From: Acidobacteriota bacterium
GTDB lineage: Bacteria; Acidobacteriota; Vicinamibacteria; Vicinamibacterales; UBA8438
Length of the DNA: 6,107 nt
Assembly (NCBI GenBank): GCA_003533545.1
Contig: DQEK01000458.1
Span: 1-6,107 of the forward strand
Direction of reading: 5' to 3'
This document shows, piece after piece, positions 1 to 6,093 of the stretch. How positions within the stretch are numbered: position 1 is the stretch's first letter; each line of letters opens with the position of its first letter. The translations under genes and the position numbers were made by a program. Below the pieces are notes generated by a model, which worked only from the letters and a program-made list of their open reading frames with translations, ran no database searches and was not told the origin of the DNA.

Positions 1-2
1 TG

Positions 3-1073
3 TGTCTGGAGGCTGAGAACCTCTCGGATTCGACCGATTGGCTTGCAACGGCCAAGCGAATCGAAGAACTCCAGGCGGAGTGGAAGCGGATTGGCCAAGC
101 CGCGCCTAAACCGGAACGTGAGGTCTGGAACCGTTTTCGTGCGGCAAGCGGGCAGTTCTTTAGGCGTCGACGAGCGGACCTGGTCGAACGCAAGCAGATT
201 TGGGCCAAGAACGCCGCCTTGAAGGAAACGCTGTGCCAGCAAGCCGAGGCGCTGTCCGAGGAGCTGGACCTGCCGTCTGCGAAAGGAACCGTTCGGCGGT
301 TGCAAGCCGAGTGGAAGGCGATAGGACCTGTTCGACGCAACCGGTCCGAGACGTTATGGGCACGGTTCCGGTCTGCCTGCGATCAGGTGTACACGCGAGC
401 GGAGAAAGCGACGGAGGCCGAGTTCGCTGACAAGATAGCCGCTCGTGCCGCCCTCTGTGAGCGCCTTGAAGCGCTGGCGCCGGAGTCCGAGGCGGGGGAC
501 CCGCCCGCCGGTCTCGGTGATTTGGTGGCTGCGACGCGGAGCGAATGGCGCCAGTTACCGCGGGTGCCGCAGTCGCAGGATCGGAGTCTCTCGGCACGGT
601 TCGAGGTGGCCTTGGCCCGCGTTGTCGAGCAACACCCCGACGTCTTCAGCGGCACGGATCTTGATCCACAGCGAAATCTTCACGCGCTTGAGCGATTGTG
701 CGGACGGGTTGAGGCGCTGGTTGCTGCGACTACCCCCGAGGTCGCCGACGAGCGGTCTCCAGCAGAGTTGTTGGCCGCCCAGCTTCGAGAGGCGCTGGCG
801 AGTAACACGATGGGGGCTAAAGCCGACCTGGATGCGAAGCGCCGTGCGGATGCCGACGAGGTCAAGCGGTTGCAATCTGAGCGTAATGCGCTCGGTGTCG
901 TTCCTGGGGAGACGGGTCGACAGCTGTCTGACCGCTTTCGCGCTGCGTGTGAGCGATTCTTTCGAGATTATCCCGAGGTGGCCGAGCGAACGTCGAGCCC
1001 TCGTGGTGGTGGCGGATCGAAGCGGCGGCGTCGCCGGTCGTACTCGGACTCCGGTTCACCTAATAACGCATGA
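3..1073 (+). CDS. DUF349 repeat protein, 5'-truncated by window edge
   Basis: The frame is open from the first bases to a TGA at 1071-1073, giving 356 visible residues; the true start lies upstream of the window. At least two clear DUF349-type repeats are seen. Their signature LQAEWKxIG occurs at visible residues 23-31 and 100-108, each followed about 12 residues later by a W-x-RFR helix (VWNRFRAAS, LWARFRSAC). Two more diverged copies are centred on SEWRQL (about 180-185) and LQSERNALG (290-298), the last followed by DRFRAACERFF. The protein is predicted almost entirely helical and charged, has no membrane segment, and is presumably cytoplasmic. It ends in a low-complexity tail (about 333-356) with a GGGG run and a run of five to six Arg/Lys that could bind nucleic acid. 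The molecular role of DUF349 proteins is not something I can state. Family call is confident; function is unknown. Confidence 0.88.
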   Translation, partial: CLEAENLSDSTDWLATAKRIEELQAEWKRIGQAAPKPEREVWNRFRAASGQFFRRRRADLVERKQIWAKNAALKETLCQQAEALSEELDLPSAKGTVRRLQAEWKAIGPVRRNRSETLWARFRSACDQVYTRAEKATEAEFADKIAARAALCERLEALAPESEAGDPPAGLGDLVAATRSEWRQLPRVPQSQDRSLSARFEVALARVVEQHPDVFSGTDLDPQRNLHALERLCGRVEALVAATTPEVADERSPAELLAAQLREALASNTMGAKADLDAKRRADADEVKRLQSERNALGVVPGETGRQLSDRFRAACERFFRDYPEVAERTSSPRGGGGSKRRRRRSYSDSGSPNNA

Positions 1074-1145
1074 CTGAGATTTCTTGTTCCGCGCGCTCGC
1101 TTGGGCCGGGGCACACCGCCAGCTGTCGAGCGCACGCGTGTCCCG

Positions 1146-1151
1146 TTGACA
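1146..1151 (+). promoter_or_regulatory. Possible -35 box (TTGACA) upstream of the peptidase
   Basis: A perfect TTGACA sits in the 107-bp gap between the DUF349 stop and the preferred GTG start of the peptidase. At the usual 17-bp spacing the -10 position reads CACAGT, which is poor; GACAAT at 1175-1180 is better but 23 bp away and touches the start codon. The peptidase may therefore have its own promoter, possibly with a very short or absent leader, but the evidence is one hexamer in GC-rich DNA. Confidence 0.22.
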
Positions 1152-1180
1152 GAAAATGCTCTCCGGTTCACAGTGACAAT

Positions 1181-2998
1181 GTGACGAATGCGGTCGCTCT
1201 CTTCCACCTTGCGCTGGCCGTCGGCGCGCTCGCGCTGGTCTCTGGGTGCGCGTCAGAGGTAGTCCGTGCCCCGATGTCGATTCAGGGCAACGTGGAGGTG
1301 CTCGCCTCGGATGCGTTTGGGGGACGGTTGACGGGGAGCCAGGGCATTCAGCAGGCAGCCCAGCACATCATTGGACAGCTCGAATTGTTCGGAGCCGAAC
1401 CGCTACCGGGGAGTGAGGGTTATCGGTTGCCGTTCGAGTATACCGGTAGCACGACTGATGGTGGGACTACGCTGCGAGTCCACCGTGAGGAAGAGAGACC
1501 AGAGCTCGAGGGTGCTGTTCGGGCGCTTTCGTTTTCAGAGTCTGGCGCAGTCAGTGGTTCGCTTGTCTTTGTTGGCTACGGCCTCGTTGTTCCGGAGACC
1601 GACGGTTTTAGCTACGATAGTTACGCCACGGTCGATGTGACCGACAAAATCGTCGTGGCGCTTCGATATTCTCCGGAGGACGCTGATCGGGAGTTACGGT
1701 CTGTCTTCTCACGGTATTCCTCGCTGCGATTCAAGGCGCAGGCCGCCAGGCAGCGCGGTGCCGCAGGGTTGATCATCGTCACCGGCCCTCGTTCGCCCAA
1801 CGCCGGTGCTTTGGTACCGATGACCGCTGATACCGCCGCCGCGGATTCCGGGATCGCAGCGGTCAGCGTCGATGTTGCTCTGGCTGATCGCCTCTTTGCG
1901 TTGGCGCCGGATAAGACGCTCGAGGAGGCGCAGCTTGAACTCGACTCTGGAAATCCGCACGTCACCGGTTTTGAGATTCCGGTTGAGGTCACACTCGACG
2001 TGCAGGTAGTACGTGAACAGGAGAGAGGCTACAACGTCGTGGCCTATCTGCCCCCGACCACTGCTGCGGTGGCCGACAAGCCCTACGTGGTGCTGGGTGC
2101 CCACTACGACCACCTCGGACATGGGGAGGACGGTAGCTCCTTAGCCAAGCCGGAGGAGGTGGGGGATGTGCACAACGGGGCTGACGACAATGCTTCCGGT
2201 GTTTCAGCGGTACTGTCGGCGGGTGCCGAGTTGGCCTCGCAGGAGCGGGCTAGAGGGGTGGTCTTGGCGTTCTGGTCAGGCGAGGAGCTCGGTCTGTTGG
2301 GGTCGGGTGACTTTGTTGACAGTGCGCCGGTGCCAATGGACCAGATTGCAGCCTACGTGAATTTCGACATGGTCGGGCGGCTGCGAGACAACGAGCTGAG
2401 CGTTCAAGCGCTCGGCAGTAGTAGCGTCTGGTCGGATTTAGTGGAGGAGGTTAACGCGTCGTTCGGTTTCGAATTGCAGCGTGTGACCGACCCATACTTG
2501 CCAACCGACGTGATGAGCTTCAATCTCGCCGAGGTCCCCAGTCTTGCGTTGTTTACGGGTAGTCATGAGGACTATCACCGGCCGACGGACGACGCGGAAA
2601 CAGTCGACTATCAGGGCCTTGAGCGCATTGCACGCTACGGTGCTGCGGTCGCGACTCACCTAGTTGGTGAACCTGAGCCACCTGATTTCATCCGTGTGGA
2701 GCGGACCGGCCAAGCGGGTGGGCAAATGCAGATCAGGCTCTATACCGGGACCATTCCCGACTATGCGTCTGAGGTGGACGGGCTGTTGCTCTCGGGCGTG
2801 ATGGGCGGTGGACCGGCCGAAAAGGCAGGGCTGCGCGAGGGCGACATCATCGTCGAGCTGGCGGGACAGTCGGTCACCAACATCTACGACTACACGTTTG
2901 CATTGGACCTGCTCAAGGTGGGCGAGCCTGCGGCGGTCGCTTTCACACGCGACGGCGAGCGGGTTGAGACAGTGCTCGTGCCCGAAGCCAGGCAGTAG
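1181..2998 (+). CDS. M28 family zinc aminopeptidase lipoprotein with PA and PDZ domains
   Basis: Predicted envelope-anchored metallopeptidase of 605 residues that should remove N-terminal amino acids from peptides using two zinc ions. Residues 1-23 form a lipoprotein signal (hydrophobic ALAVGALALVSGC; lipobox Cys23). A PA (protease-associated) domain spans roughly 125-265. The M28 catalytic core follows, with the expected zinc and catalytic residues: H308 and D310 in AHYDH, D335 in NGADDN, E368/E369 in SGEE, D396 in NFDMVG, and H466 in DYHRPTD. A PDZ domain fills about 510-600 (GPAEKAGLREGDIIVEL). All ligands are present, so it should be active. Start choice: GTG at 1181 places the lipobox at a normal distance. 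An in-frame ATG at 1070 overlaps the DUF349 stop, but would add 37 residues with four extra Cys, while Cys23 is the only Cys in the rest of the protein. No clear ribosome-binding site precedes 1181, so the start is less certain than the family. Confidence 0.93.
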   Translation: MTNAVALFHLALAVGALALVSGCASEVVRAPMSIQGNVEVLASDAFGGRLTGSQGIQQAAQHIIGQLELFGAEPLPGSEGYRLPFEYTGSTTDGGTTLRVHREEERPELEGAVRALSFSESGAVSGSLVFVGYGLVVPETDGFSYDSYATVDVTDKIVVALRYSPEDADRELRSVFSRYSSLRFKAQAARQRGAAGLIIVTGPRSPNAGALVPMTADTAAADSGIAAVSVDVALADRLFALAPDKTLEEAQLELDSGNPHVTGFEIPVEVTLDVQVVREQERGYNVVAYLPPTTAAVADKPYVVLGAHYDHLGHGEDGSSLAKPEEVGDVHNGADDNASGVSAVLSAGAELASQERARGVVLAFWSGEELGLLGSGDFVDSAPVPMDQIAAYVNFDMVGRLRDNELSVQALGSSSVWSDLVEEVNASFGFELQRVTDPYLPTDVMSFNLAEVPSLALFTGSHEDYHRPTDDAETVDYQGLERIARYGAAVATHLVGEPEPPDFIRVERTGQAGGQMQIRLYTGTIPDYASEVDGLLLSGVMGGGPAEKAGLREGDIIVELAGQSVTNIYDYTFALDLLKVGEPAAVAFTRDGERVETVLVPEARQ

Positions 2999-3085
2999 GA
3001 CGACGCGGTCCCGATCGGATTACCAGTTCCGCCAGTAGGCGCATGTTGATGCAGTCCGCAGCGCCGATCTGTTTCTTCTCACTTG
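2999..3085. other. Convergent intergenic gap with weak hairpin
   Basis: This gap separates the 3' ends of the peptidase and the hydrolase, where a bidirectional terminator might be expected. The best structure is GGCGC at 3038-3042 pairing with GCGCC at 3061-3065, enclosing a small TGC/GCA hairpin at 3050-3060, followed on the plus strand by a T-rich but interrupted stretch (3069-3079). A palindrome CCGATCGG lies at 3011-3018. No classic stem plus T-run is present, so intrinsic termination here is only weakly supported. Confidence 0.25.
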
Positions 3086-4162
3086 CTAATCGCGTGGGCC
3101 GTAGCGCCGGCTGAAACCGTTTCGGCTGTTCGTGACGGTAAACGAACCATCTCGGCGCGCGGCAATGTGAATCCAGTTGCTGCTCTCTAGGTGGACGGCT
3201 TCGTCATCGTCGACCGATGCGAAGTCCTGTAGGTTGGCGATGAATCGCTCATTCATGTTGGCGTCGCCGACTGGTACGGCGTAGTGGTTTTGCCAGAGGT
3301 CTTCGAGGCTATCGATGGTGTTGAGTGTCGCGAAGGTCTGTGGCCCACCACCTTTCCGGGGGCCGTTGTTCATGACTGCCGCTCGAGGCTGTAGCGCCTC
3401 TACGAGTGCCGGCGATCCGGAAGTGTCCGAACCATGGTGAGACACCAGGTAGAGGTCGACCGCCCCAATCTTGTTGTCGGGGCACATCAGGGGATGCTCC
3501 TTGTTCCATGTGAGGTCGCCCATGATGACAGTGCGGAACTGGCCGAATCCGATGAAGGCGCTCACGGACCGCTGGTCCTCGGCATCGCCGTAGCGGCTCA
3601 GGATGTCCGCGCCGTGAAACGTAAACCCTTCGCAGGCAGGATTGGGTTGTCCAGCACCAGCGAGGGGGGATGTGAGTACTGCTCCATCGGACGCGATGAT
3701 GCGCACGTCGAGTCCAGTGACCGGCACGGAGTCACCCGGTCGCACGGTGTGGTGTGTTCCGTCGCCGCGCAAGGTCACGTACCGTTCGAAGGCCGCTCGT
3801 GGTCGCTCGCCCTCATCCACGGTCACGCCGTGGTCGAGATAGTTCCTGATGGGCAAGCGTTCGGCGAGTTGATGGGCGCCGCCCATGTGGTCGGTGTGGA
3901 AATGGGTTACTACTAGGTGGTCGATCCGCGTGATACCGGCGTCCTTCGCCGCCGCCACGATCCGGTTGGCATCGCGCCCGTCGAATCCGGGCCACCCGGT
4001 GTCAACTAACAGAGATTCGCCAGAAGGTGCCACGAACAGGGTGGCTTCCCCACCCTCGACGTCGATGACGTAGATGTCGAGGGTGTCACTGTCACGGTTT
4101 TGCGCGTGCGGTGTCGGCGTTATCAAGAAGAGGCACATCAGGGCGACAGAGATTGTTCGCAT
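3086..4162 (-). CDS. Secreted metallo-beta-lactamase-fold hydrolase, ComEC C-terminal-like
   Basis: A 358-residue exported protein of the metallo-beta-lactamase fold. Residues 1-20 are a signal peptide with probable cleavage at PHA|Q21. The metal-binding motif HFHTDH gives H87, H89, D91 and H92; further fold landmarks are LLVDTGW (D54), GDLTW (D216) and SHHGSD (H242/H243). The HHGS motif and overall layout resemble the hydrolase domain found at the C terminus of ComEC/Rec2 DNA-uptake proteins, here without any membrane channel. A GPRKGGGPQT segment follows at about 267-276. The substrate is unknown; a phosphoester or nucleic acid is plausible by analogy only. The mature protein has just two cysteines (C177, C227), which could form a disulfide outside the cytoplasm. 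Start: ATG at 4162 has GGAGGG at 4172-4167 with good spacing and begins the signal peptide; a longer in-frame ATG at 4273 lacks these merits. It stands last in a minus-strand run after the small secreted protein gene. Confidence 0.92.
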   Translation of the reverse strand: MRTISVALMCLFLITPTPHAQNRDSDTLDIYVIDVEGGEATLFVAPSGESLLVDTGWPGFDGRDANRIVAAAKDAGITRIDHLVVTHFHTDHMGGAHQLAERLPIRNYLDHGVTVDEGERPRAAFERYVTLRGDGTHHTVRPGDSVPVTGLDVRIIASDGAVLTSPLAGAGQPNPACEGFTFHGADILSRYGDAEDQRSVSAFIGFGQFRTVIMGDLTWNKEHPLMCPDNKIGAVDLYLVSHHGSDTSGSPALVEALQPRAAVMNNGPRKGGGPQTFATLNTIDSLEDLWQNHYAVPVGDANMNERFIANLQDFASVDDDEAVHLESSNWIHIAARRDGSFTVTNSRNGFSRRYGPRD

Positions 4163-4166
4163 GCAA

Positions 4167-4172
4167 CCCTCC
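4167..4172 (-). promoter_or_regulatory. Ribosome-binding site of the hydrolase gene (GGAGGG)
   Basis: GGAGGG on the minus strand lies 4 bases before the ATG at 4162 (5 bases if GGAGG is taken as the core). It decides the start in favour of 4162 over the upstream in-frame ATG at 4273. Confidence 0.75.
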
Positions 4173-4179
4173 GAGCAGA

Positions 4180-4195
4180 GAATACCTATTCGAAT
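4180..4195. repeat. Overlapping palindromes upstream of the hydrolase gene
   Basis: GAATA-CC-TATTC (4180-4191) is a perfect inverted repeat. It overlaps a second palindrome, ATTCGAAT (4188-4195). The pair is an AT-rich island in GC-rich surroundings, 8 bases upstream of the hydrolase ribosome-binding site. It could be an operator for a dimeric regulator or part of a promoter. No regulator is identified. Confidence 0.4.
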
Positions 4196-4198
4196 CCA

Positions 4199-4226
4199 CG
4201 GCGGTCCGCCGCAGGGCCAAGCCCTG
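4199..4226. repeat. Two back-to-back inverted repeats in the hydrolase leader
   Basis: CGGCGG-T-CCGCCG (4199-4211) is immediately followed by CAGGGC-CAA-GCCCTG (4212-4226). Both are perfect six-base inverted repeats, and the second can form a tight hairpin with a 3-base loop. No T-run follows on either strand, so this is not a standard intrinsic terminator. It might be a leader RNA structure, a DNA-binding site, or a degenerate terminator of the upstream gene. Confidence 0.45.
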
Positions 4227-4236
4227 GCATCGTGGT

Positions 4237-4265
4237 GCCTGAAACGGCCGGCACCCAGTTCAGGC
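4237..4265. repeat. Inverted repeat GCCTGAA/TTCAGGC
   Basis: GCCTGAA at 4237-4243 and TTCAGGC at 4259-4265 are exact reverse complements separated by 15 bases. The pairing ACGGCC (4244-4249) with GGCCGT (4263-4268) would compete with it, so alternative structures are possible. It lies in the gap between the small protein gene and the hydrolase gene; the role is unknown. Confidence 0.35.
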
Positions 4266-4343
4266 CGTCCCATCGACGCTCGCCTCTTTCGTAACTTGCG
4301 AATTCACTCTGTAGGTCGCCGACTGCCAGCCGAGCCGGTCACC

Positions 4344-4757
4344 TTACTGCTTCTTACCGGTTCCGCTCACAGTTCTTCGACCGCCACCGAACTCCTGGGT
4401 CGCTAAGATCATGTCACCGTCCAGCGTCAGAGTCAGGACGACATCGATCGTGCCGCGCCGGCCGCCTCGTTCAAAGCTGAGCACGAGCCGGCCACCGTTC
4501 GTAGTGATGTCCGTGACGTCGATACCTCCGCCGCGGCCACCCTCGATTCTGGCCGCCAGCTTGCCGTCCTCATCCCGGATCGTGACGTTTTGGTCCCGCG
4601 TGCCGCCACGGGGCGACGCCATGCTGATGACCCACGCTCCTATAAAGGCGCGTGCCTCAGAGGCATTGAGCGTGGAGGGTTGGGCGATCGCGCTCGACCC
4701 GACCAGCAGAAACACGCTCAGCAGCGTCGCTGTTGTGAACCCAGGTGGCTTCATCAT
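4344..4757 (-). CDS. Small secreted beta-strand-rich protein of unknown function
   Basis: A 137-residue protein with a signal peptide (1-25, hydrophobic ATLLSVFLLVGSSAIA, probable cleavage before Q26). The mature part of about 112 residues opens with FIGAWVISM and then alternates short beta strands with Gly/Arg-rich turns (GGRGGG at 73-78, RGGRRG at 97-102, GGGRR at 124-128), ending in a basic GKKQ. The pattern of a G-x-W start, repeated dGkl/dGd turns and a closing T-V-S-G-T strand resembles small lipocalin-like barrels, but this is inferred from shape, not a recognised family. It has no cysteine and no catalytic motif I can see. Start: two ATGs stand in tandem (4757 and 4754); AAAGGAG at 4771-4765 is 7 bases from the first, so 4757 is preferred. 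It begins 65 bp after the Kelch gene on the same strand and is probably co-transcribed with it. Confidence 0.85.
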   Translation of the reverse strand: MMKPPGFTTATLLSVFLLVGSSAIAQPSTLNASEARAFIGAWVISMASPRGGTRDQNVTIRDEDGKLAARIEGGRGGGIDVTDITTNGGRLVLSFERGGRRGTIDVVLTLTLDGDMILATQEFGGGRRTVSGTGKKQ

Positions 4758-4764
4758 CTTCTCA

Positions 4765-4771
4765 CTCCTTT
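4765..4771 (-). promoter_or_regulatory. Ribosome-binding site of the small protein gene (AAAGGAG)
   Basis: A strong AAAGGAG 7 bases before the ATG at 4757. Its first two bases are also the last two bases of the 3' arm of the adjacent stem-loop (4770-4792), so folding of the messenger could affect access by the ribosome. Confidence 0.75.
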
Positions 4772-4792
4772 CGCGACCCGGTGGCTCGCGAA
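4770..4792 (-). repeat. Perfect stem-loop abutting the ribosome-binding site
   Basis: TTCGCGA (4792-4786 read on the minus strand) pairs exactly with TCGCGAA (4776-4770), a 7-bp stem with a 9-base loop. It lies in the 65-bp gap between the Kelch gene and the small protein gene, ending directly at the ribosome-binding site. There is no T-run after it, so termination is unlikely; translation control, messenger processing or 3'-end protection of the Kelch message are alternatives. Confidence 0.5.
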
Positions 4793-4822
4793 GGACCTTT
4801 TCGATGGCGTCATAGGAACGTT

Positions 4823-5851
4823 TCACGGCGCTCTTCGTACCCACATGTCAGCTTGCACTTTGCTTGCGCCGGGCGAGCCTCCGGCAACGTAGAACCTATC
4901 GTTGATGATGGCCGCGGCGGGAGAGGAAAGTGGCATGGGTAGCGTCCCGACCACCTCCCACTGTTCTCCGAGGGACAGCGCGAGGATGTCTCCATCCACC
5001 TGTTTTGTTTCGCCGGGCTTCGTGGTGTGACCTCCCGCCATGTAAATCCGGCCGCCGTGGACGAATGTTCCGCCCTCGGCATGCGAGTGCCCCTTCGGCA
5101 AGGGAGGCCCCGCGGTCCAGGTATCTGTGTTGGGGTCGTAGATGTCCACCCGGGCCTGGTCGAGTTGCTCGCTATCGTGGTGAAACTGTCCGCCGATCGC
5201 GTAAATTTTTCCATCGAATGTTACGCACGAGAACTGATTCCGTGGCTGTGGCATAGGAGCGACAGTTGTCCACTGTGCGTTACCCCTGGCCCATTCGTCC
5301 AGGTCGAGCACCCAATGGTCGGAGGCATCCGTGTCGCGATCCGCTTTGACACCCCCCATGTAGTGGAGCTTCCGCCCGACGAGTGCGAGGCCGCCGCCTC
5401 CCCGTGTGTCGGGGAGCAAGGGTGCCGCGGTGTACCGGTCGCCGTCGATGTCGTAGTTCCAGACCTCAGCGATGGTGTGCCCTTTGTAGCCATCCTTGTA
5501 GCCGCCGGCAAACCAGACCGTCCGACCGTCGAGCACCATATTCATGTGGGTAATCGCACTGGGTAGGTCCTGAATCTGAGACCAGCTGTTCTCCCTGGGG
5601 TCGTACACATGGGACAGTTTGCTGGACCTGACTCCCTCGGTATAACCCCCGAAGAAGTAGAGCTTGTCGTCTAGCACGACGGTGCCAGCCTCCCATTTTT
5701 CCACTGGCATATCCGGGAGCTTCTCCCAGTCGTCCTGAGCGCCGGCAGTCCGTGGACCCAAGAGTCCAACGGCCAGGATCACGGTGGCCACGAGCGCCAC
5801 CGAGAGTCTGCTTCGGCGTCTGTTGTCAGTTAATGCGGCGGCTGCCCTCAT
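4823..5851 (-). CDS. Exported Kelch-repeat six-bladed beta-propeller protein
   Basis: A 342-residue protein with a signal peptide: basic RRRSR at 11-15, hydrophobic 16-33, probable cleavage at AGA|Q39. The rest is a full Kelch propeller. Six Gly-Gly blade markers occur at 68-69, 116-117, 166-167, 220-221, 273-274 and 324-325, each preceded by a hydrophobic strand such as LYFFGG, IYAIGG or FYVAGG. The matching W-x-x-LP-type motifs fall at 42, 90, about 140, 194, 245 and 298. The N-terminal WEKLPDMP has no GG blade of its own before it, so it probably completes the last blade and closes the ring. No catalytic residues typical of galactose oxidase or of the sialate mutarotase NanM are evident to me, so a binding role or an uncharacterised enzyme is possible. 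Only one cysteine (C209) is present. Start: ATG at 5851 with a purine-rich GGGAAGGGAA about 8-10 bases upstream. It is the first gene of the minus-strand run. Confidence 0.9.
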   Translation of the reverse strand: MRAAAALTDNRRRSRLSVALVATVILAVGLLGPRTAGAQDDWEKLPDMPVEKWEAGTVVLDDKLYFFGGYTEGVRSSKLSHVYDPRENSWSQIQDLPSAITHMNMVLDGRTVWFAGGYKDGYKGHTIAEVWNYDIDGDRYTAAPLLPDTRGGGGLALVGRKLHYMGGVKADRDTDASDHWVLDLDEWARGNAQWTTVAPMPQPRNQFSCVTFDGKIYAIGGQFHHDSEQLDQARVDIYDPNTDTWTAGPPLPKGHSHAEGGTFVHGGRIYMAGGHTTKPGETKQVDGDILALSLGEQWEVVGTLPMPLSSPAAAIINDRFYVAGGSPGASKVQADMWVRRAP

Positions 5852-5896
5852 TGGCGCATTTCCCTTCCCGAATCATGATGTGTCGTTCTCCGCCAG

Positions 5897-5902
5897 ATCA
5901 TA
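5897..5902 (-). promoter_or_regulatory. Possible -10 box (TATGAT) for the Kelch gene
   Basis: TATGAT on the minus strand lies 45 bases upstream of the Kelch ATG, giving a plausible leader of about 35-40 bases. The matching -35 region is GC-rich (CCCGCC at 17-bp spacing) and does not resemble TTGACA. A small palindrome, ATCATGAT (5872-5879), would lie in the leader. Confidence 0.3.
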
Positions 5903-6051
5903 CGCTTTCCAGTCCACTAGGCGGGGAGGAGGCTCTCTTACTCAGCGTCCAAGGCCTGGTCTGTCGCGCAGTCGTGTGATTCCCAGCCAAATCCGGGGTT
6001 GAACTCTTTGCCACTGATTGGCGCACCGGTCGGAAGATGTCTACGGCACGG

Positions 6052-6057
6052 TATACT
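6052..6057 (+). promoter_or_regulatory. Possible -10 box (TATACT) for the gene starting at 6094
   Basis: TATACT on the plus strand lies 36 bases upstream of the ATG at 6094, a normal distance for a promoter with a short leader. The -35 position (about 6029-6034, GTCGGA) is a poor match. With the candidate -10 for the Kelch gene, it makes 5852-6093 a divergent promoter region. Confidence 0.35.
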
Positions 6058-6093
6058 CGTCCCCTCGTTTTCTATGACAGGTTGGAGGCGTTG

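Noticed and set aside
445..1077. 210-codon plus-strand open frame inside the DUF349 gene
   Set aside because: It overlaps the DUF349 frame, whose repeats are clearly real; the translation is rich in Arg, Trp and Ser and shows no domain, as expected for an out-of-frame reading of GC-rich DNA.
3038..3079. Intrinsic terminator after the peptidase
   Set aside because: The outer stem is only 5 bp around a long interior, and the following T-rich stretch is interrupted; recorded only as a weak hairpin within the convergent gap.
3434..3916. 160-codon plus-strand open frame opposite the hydrolase gene
   Set aside because: Antisense to the conserved catalytic core of the hydrolase; no ribosome-binding site or recognisable motif.
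4163..4273. N-terminal extension of the hydrolase to an ATG at 4273
   Set aside because: The added 37 residues look non-coding, cover the palindrome cluster, and would bury the signal peptide; the ATG at 4162 has GGAGGG in place.
4411..4815. 134-codon plus-strand open frame over the small secreted protein gene
   Set aside because: The minus-strand frame has a signal peptide and a strong ribosome-binding site, while this one has neither and is dominated by Pro, Ser and Arg.
4758..4844. N-terminal extension of the small secreted protein to an ATG at 4844
   Set aside because: It would overlap the Kelch stop and put 29 charged residues before the signal peptide; AAAGGAG supports 4757.
5027..5566. 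179-codon plus-strand open frame opposite the Kelch gene
   Set aside because: Antisense to well-formed Kelch blades; its apparent sequence is explained by the complementary strand.
5849..5859. ATG at 5859 just upstream of the Kelch start
   Set aside because: It is out of frame and meets a TGA after three codons (Met-Arg-Gln), so it is at most a minimal upstream frame and most likely chance.
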